Origin: an uncultured Prevotellaceae bacterium
GTDB lineage: Bacteria; Bacteroidota; Bacteroidia; Bacteroidales; Bacteroidaceae
Reading direction: 5' to 3'
Assembly (NCBI GenBank): GCA_902800585.1
Contig: CADCEW010000002.1
Span: forward strand, 1 to 59,941
DNA length: 59,941 nt
Position 1 is the stretch's first letter, and every line of letters starts with the position of its first letter. Shown in pieces: positions 23,386-31,711 of this stretch. The notes under the pieces are model-generated. The model did not search any database and was not told where the DNA came from. It saw only the letters and a program-made list of their open reading frames with translations. The position numbers and the translations under genes are program-made.

Positions 23386-24609
23386 ATGAATCAAGAAAAC
23401 CCATCCCCCCAAAAAGTTGGCCTTGACGCACTGTTGAATTCGAAAGACTTTCTAGAGTCCTCAATGAGGCTGCCTTGTATTATAGGACAAGCAGAAGACA
23501 ACAGTCCATGTATGTTTGATCTTTCAAAGATGCCTCATGTAATAATTGCAGGTAAACCTAATGAAGGAATCTGTAACACCATTCATGTAATTATGGCATC
23601 TTTACTCCTAAAGAACAGTCCAGAAGAACTAAAATTTGTTTTGATAGATGCACGCTTTGTGGAATTTTCTGCTTATAAACCATTATCATCACATTATCTG
23701 GCTCGCCTACCCTATTTGGAGGATCCAATCATTTCGGATGTGAGTGATGGTGTAAATGCTCTTGAAAGTCTCAACGAGTTAATGCATATTCGATATAATC
23801 TCTTGCGTGACACCAACTGCAGGAACATTGATGACTATAATTCAAAGATAAAAAGTGGCAAACTCACTAATGACCAGGGAATCCTCCCGTATTACGTGGT
23901 TGTCATCAATGAACTTGGTGATTTTATGATGACTGCAGGGAAGGAATTCGAACAGCCCTTGGCTTCACTGGCACAACTGTCAAGAGCTGTAGGTATACAT
24001 ATCATCGTGTCAACATACCGTCCCATACCAGAAGTTCTGACAGGCTCTATAAAAGCTAATTTCCCTTGTCGGATTGCGTTTAAGACGGCTACAGAAAGAG
24101 AGGCAAGGATTATACTCGACAATACTGGTGTAGATCAACTTTCTGATGCCGAAATGTTGTTTGTCTGTGGCGGAGCTCCTATTAAAGTTCTCGGAGTGAA
24201 TGTAAATGAAGATCGCGATATACCCATACTATGCGGTAAACTAATTAGTCTGAATGCACCTTGTCCTCAGGCTATTCTACCCGTAATTAATAATCAGACA
24301 AAGGAAAAGGAGAAGATTGAAGTAGGAAAATTTGTGTTTCAATATGCCGATCCATTGTTTAAGGATGCCGCTAAAATTGTCGTTGAGAATCAATCTGCAA
24401 GTACATCGCTAATACAACGTAGTCTCGGCATTAGCTATAATAGAGCTTCGCGTTTGCTTGACATGCTAGAATCAGCAGAAATAGTTAGCACTCCCAAGAA
24501 TGGCACATACTTTAGAGATGTGTTAATTGAAGATGTGAGAGAGCTTATGTACAAATTGCTGGATTTAAAGATGGAACTTCTAAAACGGGCAGAAAAAGAA
24601 CTATTCTGA
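23386..24609 (+). CDS. FtsK/SpoIIIE-like protein with lost Walker motifs
   Basis: The protein has 407 residues and covers only the FtsK motor and gamma region, with no membrane domain. FtsK-like stretches are clear: KMPHVIIAGKPNEG, then LLKNSPEELKFVLIDARFVE and DGVNALESLNELMHIRYNLL. But the Walker A has become GKPNEGICN (residues 56-64, no GKS/T), and Walker B reads VVVINELGD with Asn175 in place of Asp. So it should not hydrolyse ATP. The C-terminal winged helix (about 335-370, TSLIQRSLGISYNRASRLLD) closely matches the DNA-reading FtsK gamma domain and looks intact. I infer a DNA-binding decoy, regulator or XerD-type recombinase partner. It is downstream of the small gene at 23077. Confidence 0.75.
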   Translation: MNQENPSPQKVGLDALLNSKDFLESSMRLPCIIGQAEDNSPCMFDLSKMPHVIIAGKPNEGICNTIHVIMASLLLKNSPEELKFVLIDARFVEFSAYKPLSSHYLARLPYLEDPIISDVSDGVNALESLNELMHIRYNLLRDTNCRNIDDYNSKIKSGKLTNDQGILPYYVVVINELGDFMMTAGKEFEQPLASLAQLSRAVGIHIIVSTYRPIPEVLTGSIKANFPCRIAFKTATEREARIILDNTGVDQLSDAEMLFVCGGAPIKVLGVNVNEDRDIPILCGKLISLNAPCPQAILPVINNQTKEKEKIEVGKFVFQYADPLFKDAAKIVVENQSASTSLIQRSLGISYNRASRLLDMLESAEIVSTPKNGTYFRDVLIEDVRELMYKLLDLKMELLKRAEKELF

Positions 24610-24641
24610 TTACGTGATAACGACCATATGATAGAAAGAAT

Positions 24642-25082
24642 ATGAGAATTGGAAGTATCTTACTTAGTTATCAAGATTTGATGAAGCGAATACAAGGATT
24701 GAGTTCCTTACTCAGCAGTGCAAAAGATAATCCAGAAAGTGGTAATCCGGATGAAGATCATAACGCCTTGATACTTGAAATGCATAAATGTATGGATTTA
24801 CTGGAATCCTATTTGATCTCAATTGCATTGAAAAAAATCAAATTTAAAGATACAACGATTAAGAAAAGCCACATATCCTCTATGGGAGAATTAAAGACGA
24901 AACTATTGAATCAACAGATTGAGGACGTTGATTCGGATAATACATTTTGTTTCCCCACAATTGGAGATACAATTTATTACAACCCACCAAACTTTCCTTT
25001 TGTGGTTAGAAAATCAATGATTGTGAATAAAAAAACTCGTCCCTTTTTATTAGGTAACTATATACTTGTTGACTCTAAATGA
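24642..25082 (+). CDS. Hypothetical protein downstream of pseudo-FtsK
   Basis: The protein has 146 residues. The N-terminal two thirds is helical (YQDLMKRIQGLSSLLSSAKD, HKCMDLLESYLISIALKKIK). The C-terminal third looks beta-rich (FPTIGDTIYYNPPNFPFVVR). No family is recognised. It lies 32 bp after the pseudo-FtsK gene and ends at a strong hairpin (25084-25109), so it is the last gene of that three-gene transcript. Confidence 0.6.
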   Translation: MRIGSILLSYQDLMKRIQGLSSLLSSAKDNPESGNPDEDHNALILEMHKCMDLLESYLISIALKKIKFKDTTIKKSHISSMGELKTKLLNQQIEDVDSDNTFCFPTIGDTIYYNPPNFPFVVRKSMIVNKKTRPFLLGNYILVDSK

Positions 25083-25083
25083 G

Positions 25084-25109
25084 AAATGCAGTCAGAAATG
25101 ACTGCATTT
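25084..25109. terminator. Bidirectional terminator
   Basis: A perfect 11-bp stem AAATGCAGTCA (25084-25094) and TGACTGCATTT (25099-25109) with a GAAA tetraloop, between converging genes. Confidence 0.85.
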
Positions 25110-25114
25110 AAAAT

Positions 25115-25657
25115 TCAGTTATTTAGTAATGCATTAATCCTACGATTGTTTTCTTCTATTTGCTGTTCAATTTCTACTATTTTCGAAGCAAAATATACTG
25201 ATTCATTTTGAAAATAGTATTTTCTGCAAGTTTTAAATAGTTTTTCAATTCTTCTTGCCTTTATAGAACCTTGAAAATTAAACCATATACATTCATCGTT
25301 ATCATCGTTTCTGTTAACAAGCAAAGGAAAAATTAGAGAAAAAACACGCTGTAAGCATTCGAAATTCAAAATACGCAAATCAACGATTAAATAACCTAAT
25401 TCATTACAATTAATGTTATCCCCAATACCATCAACTGGCGGCATATTTACACTGAAGCAAAAAGTTCCGACTACTTGTATAGTATCTCCTAACTTTTGAT
25501 AGCACACATATATATCATCATTTAAAGAATCCATATATTCAGCAGCATAGTTAGTTACAAACTCTTCTACTCTTGACATATTATCCTCAGAAGCCTTTGC
25601 AATAAGAATATCATTTGTCTTAACATCAAACGGCAAGTTAATTTTCTTTATTTCCAT
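25115..25657 (-). CDS. Hypothetical protein, possibly acyltransferase-like
   Basis: The protein has 180 residues. There is an acidic middle with alternating strands (IYVCYQKLGDTIQVVGTFCF, NELGYLIVDLRILNFECLQR). It ends in an amphipathic helix (ASKIVEIEQQIEENNRRINA). The pattern GTFCFSVN, LIVDLRIL, CRKYYFQN weakly recalls a GNAT acetyltransferase fold, but no acetyl-CoA motif is evident. It shares the divergent operator at 25675-25760 with the 479-residue gene. Confidence 0.55.
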   Translation of the reverse strand: MEIKKINLPFDVKTNDILIAKASEDNMSRVEEFVTNYAAEYMDSLNDDIYVCYQKLGDTIQVVGTFCFSVNMPPVDGIGDNINCNELGYLIVDLRILNFECLQRVFSLIFPLLVNRNDDNDECIWFNFQGSIKARRIEKLFKTCRKYYFQNESVYFASKIVEIEQQIEENNRRINALLNN

Positions 25658-25674
25658 ATCAACATATTTTTGCG

Positions 25675-25760
25675 CAAAGATAAGCAGAAGAATTGAAATA
25701 AATAACTGTTATTATACCTATAAATAGCAGGTGTTAAATGAAAGAAAGTTTATACCTTTG
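25675..25760. promoter_or_regulatory. Shared divergent TATACCTATA operator with two promoters
   Basis: The one-base variant TATACCTATA (25713-25722) is flanked by TATCTTTG leftward (25682-25675) and TACCTTTG rightward (25753-25760), each exactly 30 bp away. Confidence 0.75.
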
Positions 25761-25919
25761 CAGCGGAATTCATAATTGACTGTCAGGAAAGGGCTGAATA
25801 AGGGTGCCTACCATCCCGTCGATGACCATGTTTATGGACTGGTCAGGATACTTCTCCAAAACCCTTATGTAAAACCCTTGTGCTGGCCATAAACAGCGCA
25901 AACAAAGACGAAGTGTAAT
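25761..25919 (+). other. Long 5' leader with short upstream ORF
   Basis: The rightward transcript has a leader of about 155 bases, against 17-53 for the other operator-driven genes. It contains a 16-residue ORF (ATG 25822 to TAA 25872). AAGGG-type segments at the 5' end can pair with two later ACCCTT copies near 25859 and 25876. This is suggestive of translational or structural control, with no known riboswitch match. Confidence 0.35.
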
Positions 25920-27359
25920 ATGAGTTACATCTACAATTATGAGATGTGGTTGGAGGGACATGCTAACCGCAAAACAATGATGGAGAAACTGGAAAGGAGC
26001 CTGGTTCCCTATGAATTGTTTGAGGCTGTTGGCCTGAAAAACGACAAACAGCCTATGTCGGGTGAGATTACCATCAACGGTAATACCTATCACTACGACA
26101 TCTCTTATGACTATCAGTGTATCGGGCATGATGTGTACGATGCAGTACTTAAGGTAACGCAACTTGATGACAAGTGGCATAACCTGCTGATGGGCTACAA
26201 CAAGTTCAAGGTGGTAATGGACCATCATCATGTTAAGACGATTTATTCTGACCATGAGGACTATTTCCAACAGGTGATAGACATGTTTGAGCATGATGAC
26301 TATGGAGCATTATATGCCAACCGTTCTGCCTATATCAACAACTTGTTGGCTCGTTATATCTTGCTCAGATTGTTGGAGGCTTATCGACCAGAGCTGCAGC
26401 TTCTGGCTACCGTAAAGACGGATGAAGGGGAGAATGTGAGTGTTTTGGCAGCAGACTCGAATAGAAACGAACTATTGATGTATGCCTTCAGCAAGCGTGA
26501 AGCCCTTGAGTTGGCCAAGTATCATGACGGTATCTGTAAGAACCTGACAATCGTATATTTCTTTAATCAGGACTTTGAAAAGGATGGGAATACCATTGGC
26601 TATGAATCCGGATGTACGCATGTGGTTTCTGCACGCTCATTGATATTGAGTATGCCCATGGAAACTCTTGAAAAGCGTCTGATTGAGAAAAGAATGCTGA
26701 CTTTGGTGAGCTTGCTATACAATGATCATCTTGACTGGCATTTCGACCGAATTGAGCGTGTAGCCTTGAATCCTCCTTTGTATGGAAAGACTATGAAGGA
26801 GCAGAAGAAGAAACTCAAAGCTGTTAAAGGTAAGAGTAACAAGAAGGCCAAGAAGGTGAAGAATCAGGTTCATCAAGGTATGCCTTGGTATCAGCGCATA
26901 CCACGCACATTATTGGAAGATGCACTTAACGTCATCTCCGATCAGCCTGTAAAGTTGCTCGATATCTTTCATTTCCTTTGTGCAGCGAACGTCGTGAATG
27001 CCTTTGTGAACCAATGTAACCAACATGGATCGTTCGGACAGAAACAGGTTACAAGGATGTTCCAAGCTAAACAGCAGATATTCAAGTGCCTGTTGCAATT
27101 AGCAAAGGAGCAGAATCCCAATGTGAGAATTGCTGTGAGTGGACTTCCTGCAGTACTCGTAAACATCCGTGTAGAGAAGCATGATTATCAAATCAGCTTC
27201 AGAGGCATGACCAAGGATGTGTTCGACCGTTTTTGTGAGACGGACATCAGTCAAAATGGCTATTTTGAGGGTTACTATCTGCAGCCCATAGCAACCGCTT
27301 TGTATATGTATTCGTATATGCTCAGGTGGAGAGGACTACCTTTGCAGACGAAGATTTAA
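25920..27359 (+). CDS. Large hypothetical protein paired with AAA ATPase
   Basis: The protein has 479 residues and I do not recognise a family. The N-terminal part is rich in His and Tyr (ITINGNTYHYDISYDYQCIG, VVMDHHHVKTIYSDHEDYF). The middle has a strongly basic linker at about 290-320 with many lysines. The C-terminal part is helical with QVTRMFQAKQQIFKCLLQLA. It has no signal peptide or membrane segment. The Lys-rich linker suggests nucleic-acid contact. The AAA ATPase follows 28 bp later, the usual layout of a two-component system in which a partner and ATPase act together. Confidence 0.6.
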   Translation: MSYIYNYEMWLEGHANRKTMMEKLERSLVPYELFEAVGLKNDKQPMSGEITINGNTYHYDISYDYQCIGHDVYDAVLKVTQLDDKWHNLLMGYNKFKVVMDHHHVKTIYSDHEDYFQQVIDMFEHDDYGALYANRSAYINNLLARYILLRLLEAYRPELQLLATVKTDEGENVSVLAADSNRNELLMYAFSKREALELAKYHDGICKNLTIVYFFNQDFEKDGNTIGYESGCTHVVSARSLILSMPMETLEKRLIEKRMLTLVSLLYNDHLDWHFDRIERVALNPPLYGKTMKEQKKKLKAVKGKSNKKAKKVKNQVHQGMPWYQRIPRTLLEDALNVISDQPVKLLDIFHFLCAANVVNAFVNQCNQHGSFGQKQVTRMFQAKQQIFKCLLQLAKEQNPNVRIAVSGLPAVLVNIRVEKHDYQISFRGMTKDVFDRFCETDISQNGYFEGYYLQPIATALYMYSYMLRWRGLPLQTKI

Positions 27360-27387
27360 ATTTTTAATCACTAAAAGAATAATAATT

Positions 27388-28518
27388 ATGAGTCAGAAAT
27401 GGATTAATGAAGACGGGATTTTCTATCCTGTCACAGGAACAACCACGCTAAAAACGACACCAGGTTATGGAGTGTTTAATGTGGTAAACAAGGAAGACAA
27501 TCGTATTGGTTTGAAACGTATTGACGATGAATTTACATTTGATTTCAAGATTTATGATCTGGGATGTGATGACATCTTCAAACTGGTAGAAGACACGTGG
27601 CATAATCCTGAATACAGAAACTCAGGCAGGAACCTTGGGGTTGTATTCAATGGGTTAAAGGGCACGGGTAAAACGATTGCCGCCAAGTTGTTGTGTAATA
27701 AGCTGAAACTCCCTGTGATTATTGTGTCGGAGCCTATTATGGGACTTGTATACTTCATTCAAGATTTGGAGTTTGAGTGTGTGGTACTAGTTGACGAGGC
27801 AGAAAAATCCTTCGATGAAGAGGATGATGTTCTTCTTCGTATGATTGAGAGCGTCTATAAGAAAACACGAAAGGTGTTTATACTTACGACGAACACTTTG
27901 GACATTAATAACAATTTGTTGGGAAGGCCTGGCCGTATACGCTACATCAAGCATTTTGGAAATCTGTCAGCTAAGGCTGTATCTGATTATCTTGATGACA
28001 ATCTAAAGGATGAATCCAAGAGGACTTCAGTTCTTCGCATAGTTGATATTTTGGAAATCTCAACTATCGATATCCTCAAATCTATCGTTGACGAGGTCAA
28101 CATTCATGGTGATATTACAGAGAATAGCTTGTTGAACATTCCCAAAGGGAAGATACAATTTGAATTTTTGGGTTTACATATCAATAAAGGTCGATTTGAA
28201 GAAATACGAAACTTCATAATTAACCAGATGGGAGATCTCAAAACTGCTGCTCAATGGCTAAAGATGCCATATAAAGATAATCATTCAAACGAGCAATTGT
28301 TATATGATAAGAAATCTATATTAGTAAGGCATGAATACTTTGAAGCAGAATCAAAAGTTCTATATGAAGGACTTGAAACCAACAATTTTGTCATTCTTCA
28401 AGCTCCTGACGAGTACGGATTCTTCATCTACAAGAATCAATTTAGTAACGAAGAAGAACTTGGCATTCTCCTTCAGACGTATGACTATAAGTCATTGTAC
28501 AAAGGCCTTTTGATATGA
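27388..28518 (+). CDS. AAA-family ATPase
   Basis: The protein has 376 residues. Walker A is FNGLKGTGKTIAAK (about 87-100) and Walker B is CVVLVDEAEKSF (131-142). A sensor-1-like ILTTNT and GRPGRIRYIKHF follow, so the catalytic core is complete. The N-terminal 80 residues are unassigned and the C-terminal about 170 residues are a lineage-specific region. This single-core ATPase type occurs in phages and in defence pairs. It is probably the motor or switch for the 479-residue protein encoded just upstream. A strong terminator follows at 28562. Confidence 0.75.
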   Translation: MSQKWINEDGIFYPVTGTTTLKTTPGYGVFNVVNKEDNRIGLKRIDDEFTFDFKIYDLGCDDIFKLVEDTWHNPEYRNSGRNLGVVFNGLKGTGKTIAAKLLCNKLKLPVIIVSEPIMGLVYFIQDLEFECVVLVDEAEKSFDEEDDVLLRMIESVYKKTRKVFILTTNTLDINNNLLGRPGRIRYIKHFGNLSAKAVSDYLDDNLKDESKRTSVLRIVDILEISTIDILKSIVDEVNIHGDITENSLLNIPKGKIQFEFLGLHINKGRFEEIRNFIINQMGDLKTAAQWLKMPYKDNHSNEQLLYDKKSILVRHEYFEAESKVLYEGLETNNFVILQAPDEYGFFIYKNQFSNEEELGILLQTYDYKSLYKGLLI

Positions 28519-28561
28519 ATTATGAAGATTATAACATTTGACTCTATTAGATAGAGTGGAC

Positions 28562-28595
28562 AACCTGAGGATATTCATTTATCCTCAGGTTTTCT
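28562..28595 (+). terminator. Terminator after AAA ATPase gene
   Basis: AACCTGAGGAT (28562-28572) pairs with ATCCTCAGGTT (28581-28591), followed by TTTC. It directly abuts the next operator at 28596. Confidence 0.85.
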
Positions 28596-28643
28596 TATAC
28601 GTATAGAACAAGGTGTATTAACCAAAGAAAATCTATAATTTTG
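28596..28643 (+). promoter_or_regulatory. TATACGTATA operator and promoter of short leader transcript
   Basis: The palindrome is at 28596-28605 and the -7 box TAATTTTG at 28636-28643, with 30 bp between. The 30-bp spacer is almost identical in sequence to that at 23012-23041, ending alike in CCAAAGAAA-TCTA. Confidence 0.8.
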
Positions 28644-28662
28644 CAGCAGAAACAGAATAATT

Positions 28663-28773
28663 ATGTTATTTGCTTCTGTTGGAATCGAGCATTTGAGTAT
28701 TGGAGTCTCTCGTAAAAGCAGAAGAACATCACCTGAGAATGGGATACTCGTAGGTCGGCTCACCATTCGTTGA
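28663..28773 (+). ncRNA. Short transcript: small RNA, attenuator or 36-residue peptide
   Basis: Between the operator promoter and a hairpin terminator lies a transcript of about 135 bases. It contains one complete ORF of 36 residues starting MLFASVGIEHLSIGVS and ending at a TGA inside the terminator stem. The peptide is basic and not family-like, so it may equally be a structured RNA or a leader that controls read-through to the genes at 28840. The promoter and terminator are seen; the nature of the product is inference. The remaining intergenic stretch 28786-28839 has only a weak TAGATTTA box. Confidence 0.4.
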
Positions 28774-28785
28774 TGGTGATTTTTT
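28760..28785 (+). terminator. Terminator/attenuator of short transcript
   Basis: TCACCAT (28760-28766) pairs with ATGGTGA (28773-28779) and is followed by six T. Confidence 0.8.
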
Positions 28786-28839
28786 AGAAAATATAGTAGA
28801 TTTAGGTTGTATTGATTCTAAGATATAAATAAAACAGTT

Positions 28840-29112
28840 ATGGTACTATTAAAAAAAGATGGTAGTTTAGATATTGAACGTATTAACAGTCTACCTTTGG
28901 AAGAATATATGGATGTCATTGGAGATTTAACAGAAGAGCAGTATAAAGAATATCTATCCCATCTGCCTCTTAATGAATCTCATGAACCTATGAAAGCTGT
29001 TGAGGTTGATTACACTTTGGAGGAAGACTTAGCAAGAGGATCAGTAATTGCAAAGGACTTTATCAATAAATATAGGGAAAAGATATTGAAAAAAATACAA
29101 ACAAATAAATAG
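28840..29112 (+). CDS. Small protein, paralogue of the gene at 31036
   Basis: The protein has 90 residues. Its start KKDGSLDIERINSLPLEEYM is nearly repeated in the 80-residue protein at 31036 (KEDGSLDVERIRKLPLEEKS). Both also share an EQxxEY motif and a xxPxKxVxVxY segment. No known family is recognised. It opens a rightward transcript with the WG-repeat gene (29 bp later). The paired paralogues flanking one large protein look like immunity or adaptor proteins, but this is inference. Confidence 0.65.
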   Translation: MVLLKKDGSLDIERINSLPLEEYMDVIGDLTEEQYKEYLSHLPLNESHEPMKAVEVDYTLEEDLARGSVIAKDFINKYREKILKKIQTNK

Positions 29113-29141
29113 TTCTCCCAAAATATCATGCAGGAATAGAA

Positions 29142-31031
29142 ATGAGAGATTTGACTTTTACATACGAGAACGTAGACAAATACTATCAGAAGAAGTTCAT
29201 GTTTGACATGTGTAACTACTTTGTGATAGAGGGCTGGGATTATATTCCCAGAGGAACATTTCCTCAAATGACAGAACAAAATGTCATCAGGAAGCTGTAT
29301 AAACGTGGACAATTGGCTATTGACGGTTCTCCTGCTGTTTATATGGGAGCGGGTCCGTGGTGTTCAACTGAACAAAGTTTTGAGTTTTGCGGAATGTTTC
29401 TCTATATGTGGTTGGTAGACAAATGTCTAAGAAAGCTCTATGGCAAAGACGATGCTTTGCTCTTCTGTAAGACATTTAGCTGGCCAATCATTGAATCAGT
29501 ACAGCCTGACGAGGATTTTGATTTAGTCGCGACTCTGAAAGAAGCTGGACTGGCACCGGCTAAAGCTGAGAGCGATAATTATCTCTCTATGCTGGATACT
29601 GTACTTCCATATATGCATGAAAAAACGAAAGAATACCTTTTACCTTATGGCGATGCGCTAAAAGCAGAATATGAGACGCATATCCATTCCCTTAAAGAGT
29701 GGATAAGAAACATGGAGGACGAAATCGTTTCCTACTATGGCCTTCGACTAAGAAAGGAAAAAGAATATTCTGATCCATGGCCACATTCCAGATATTACAG
29801 TTTGGAATCATTGACAAACTTCTCTGATACATATAAGGTCTATTCCTTCAAAGATATAGAAAAACTGAACTTACCCCAAGCTCCGTTCACCTTTGCAGAA
29901 ATTTCACGATTAGACGGACCCGTAATTCCACATTATTCTGACATGGAAGCGTTATCAATACGATTTGAGGACAAATCTCTTCTGCACCATTTCCCCTGGT
30001 CTGACGAGCAGTATAAACACAACAGTAAGAAAGGTAAGAAAGACTGTTGGGGAAGAGTCATTGTCCCCGCCATTTTTGATGATTGTCAGAGTTGTGCGGT
30101 TATGCATGATTTGTATTCAGACAAGGCCTGCGTCGCAGTCAAAAAGGATGGGAAATGGGGACTTGTCAAAAGAAATGATTATAAGCAGGTGGTATTTCCC
30201 TTCATCTATGACTGGATACGATCATTTTTCAACGATGAATATCTTATTCAGGTTGGCAATAAGTTTGGCTTGTATACTTCTGATGGAAATGAACGCTTAC
30301 CAATAGAAATGGATGATATTTATTCTGAAAGTTGGAACGGCAATGTCCACCCTTTTATCAAGAATGGAAAGTTTGGCTTCTTGTTTGAAGATGGATCCAG
30401 GACTGAGGCGATATATGATGCATTTGATGAGAGAGATGGACTTCTATATGAATTGGTATGTTTGAATGGTAGATGGGGCTATCTAGATAAGGAATTGCAG
30501 TTTACTACCAAACGCTCGCATGCATATGTAGGTTCTGGATTGGCTATTTGCCATAGCGTTATTCCCCATGATATCAAATCTAAAGATGATGAATCCTTGT
30601 CTTCAGTGGGGAATCCCGATGTATACAAAGGTGTATCATTTTGGATGGAAGATGTAAATAGCAAAGAAGGCATAATGACATTTGAAATAGGGCTAGATCA
30701 GCCTATTTTGTATTGCTCTTTTAAGAAAGAAACTCTTGCTATCGATATGCACAAGCCTTACCTCCTTGATCTGTTAAACGATGAAGAAAGATTTATTAAA
30801 ACATGGGATGACTATGAAAATGAAAAGGAATTTATAAAACAATGGCTCAATCAAAAAAATGAAAAGACAGGGGTAATGAATTGGGCAGAGGCGGTACACA
30901 CTTATAATACGTGGATCATAGCTGATGAGCCTTCTATTGACTATTGCTATTCAAAGGATAAGGCTATTACATTCGCTGACATTAAGGATCTGGATATTGA
31001 AGATGTTGATTTCCCAGAATTGGAATACTAA
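29142..31031 (+). CDS. WG-repeat protein
   Basis: The protein has 629 residues. The N-terminal about 270 residues are unassigned and aromatic-rich. The central part (about 325-450) carries WG beta repeats: VKKDGKWGLVKRN, QVGNKFGLYTSDG, IKNGKFGFLFEDG and LNGRWGYLDKE. These repeats form beta structures for protein binding and are frequent in Bacteroidetes. The C-terminal part is acidic, ending DIEDVDFPELEY. There is no signal peptide, so it is probably cytoplasmic. It is flanked by two small paralogous genes (28840 and 31036). Confidence 0.75.
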   Translation: MRDLTFTYENVDKYYQKKFMFDMCNYFVIEGWDYIPRGTFPQMTEQNVIRKLYKRGQLAIDGSPAVYMGAGPWCSTEQSFEFCGMFLYMWLVDKCLRKLYGKDDALLFCKTFSWPIIESVQPDEDFDLVATLKEAGLAPAKAESDNYLSMLDTVLPYMHEKTKEYLLPYGDALKAEYETHIHSLKEWIRNMEDEIVSYYGLRLRKEKEYSDPWPHSRYYSLESLTNFSDTYKVYSFKDIEKLNLPQAPFTFAEISRLDGPVIPHYSDMEALSIRFEDKSLLHHFPWSDEQYKHNSKKGKKDCWGRVIVPAIFDDCQSCAVMHDLYSDKACVAVKKDGKWGLVKRNDYKQVVFPFIYDWIRSFFNDEYLIQVGNKFGLYTSDGNERLPIEMDDIYSESWNGNVHPFIKNGKFGFLFEDGSRTEAIYDAFDERDGLLYELVCLNGRWGYLDKELQFTTKRSHAYVGSGLAICHSVIPHDIKSKDDESLSSVGNPDVYKGVSFWMEDVNSKEGIMTFEIGLDQPILYCSFKKETLAIDMHKPYLLDLLNDEERFIKTWDDYENEKEFIKQWLNQKNEKTGVMNWAEAVHTYNTWIIADEPSIDYCYSKDKAITFADIKDLDIEDVDFPELEY

Positions 31032-31035
31032 AATA

Positions 31036-31278
31036 ATGATTATGGAATATTTAAAGGAAGACGGTAGTTTAGACGTAGAGAGAATTAGGAAACTACCTTT
31101 AGAAGAAAAAAGTCGTGTAATTGGTAGATTCACAAGAGAGCAAGTGGAGGAATATTTCTCTAAATGCCCCGTTTGTCATGGACCAATAAAGCCTGTAAAG
31201 GTTAACTATAAAATGGAAGATTTATTGGCCAAGGGATGGGGAACAATCGATGATATATACGATATTCTAATGAAATGA
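31036..31278 (+). CDS. Small protein, paralogue of the gene at 28840
   Basis: The protein has 80 residues from ATG 31036 (an ATG at 31042 would give 78). It shares the DGSLDxERIxxLPLEE block with the 90-residue neighbour. It differs in having CPVCHGPIKPVKV, where Cys-x-x-Cys could bind metal. It starts 4 bp after the WG-repeat gene and ends 4 bp before the next one, so it is in the same operon. Confidence 0.65.
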   Translation: MIMEYLKEDGSLDVERIRKLPLEEKSRVIGRFTREQVEEYFSKCPVCHGPIKPVKVNYKMEDLLAKGWGTIDDIYDILMK

Positions 31279-31282
31279 GAAT

Positions 31283-31678
31283 ATGGAGATAAAACCGTTA
31301 TTGATAGAAGGGACAGAATACAAATTGCAGGACTTAGATGAATTGTATGGCTATATGTGGCTTAAGCCTGATGTTACAAAAATTAATGCAGATATTTTTG
31401 TGGATGACGGTGAAGCATACATAAGAGATAACCACGTACCTTTGCTTTTTGTTCGCAATGGGATTGGAAGAGAAATAACAGCGTTCATACCAATTTCTAT
31501 CTCAGAGACACCAACAATACTGGATACCAGCATAGTCATCAGTATAGATCCTAATATTATAAAGCAGATTATTGCCTTTATAAAAGTCAATACTAAGACA
31601 CTAATGGATATGGCTAATGGAAAAATTAGCTCAGATGATTTTGTTTCAGCCTTAGTACTGGCCGAAGAACAGAAATAA
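31283..31678 (+). CDS. Hypothetical protein, last gene of WG-repeat operon
   Basis: The protein has 131 residues, not recognised. The first half is beta-rich (INADIFVDDGEAYIRDN, VPLLFVRNGIGREITAFIPI). The second half is helical (NIIKQIIAFIKVNTKTLMD). It has no signal peptide. It starts 4 bp after the small paralogue gene. It converges on the NADAR gene with a 33-bp gap and no clear hairpin terminator. Confidence 0.6.
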   Translation: MEIKPLLIEGTEYKLQDLDELYGYMWLKPDVTKINADIFVDDGEAYIRDNHVPLLFVRNGIGREITAFIPISISETPTILDTSIVISIDPNIIKQIIAFIKVNTKTLMDMANGKISSDDFVSALVLAEEQK

Positions 31679-31711
31679 GCAGAAAAATATAGTCAATAAT
31701 CTGGTGATTGC

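Noticed and set aside
23386-24609. Normal FtsK or conjugation coupling protein
   Set aside because: Walker A and B are lost, and there is no membrane domain or relaxase nearby.
28541-28557. ACTCTAT/ATAGAGT inverted repeat
   Set aside because: Short, AT-rich, without a T run and next to a much stronger terminator; probably chance.
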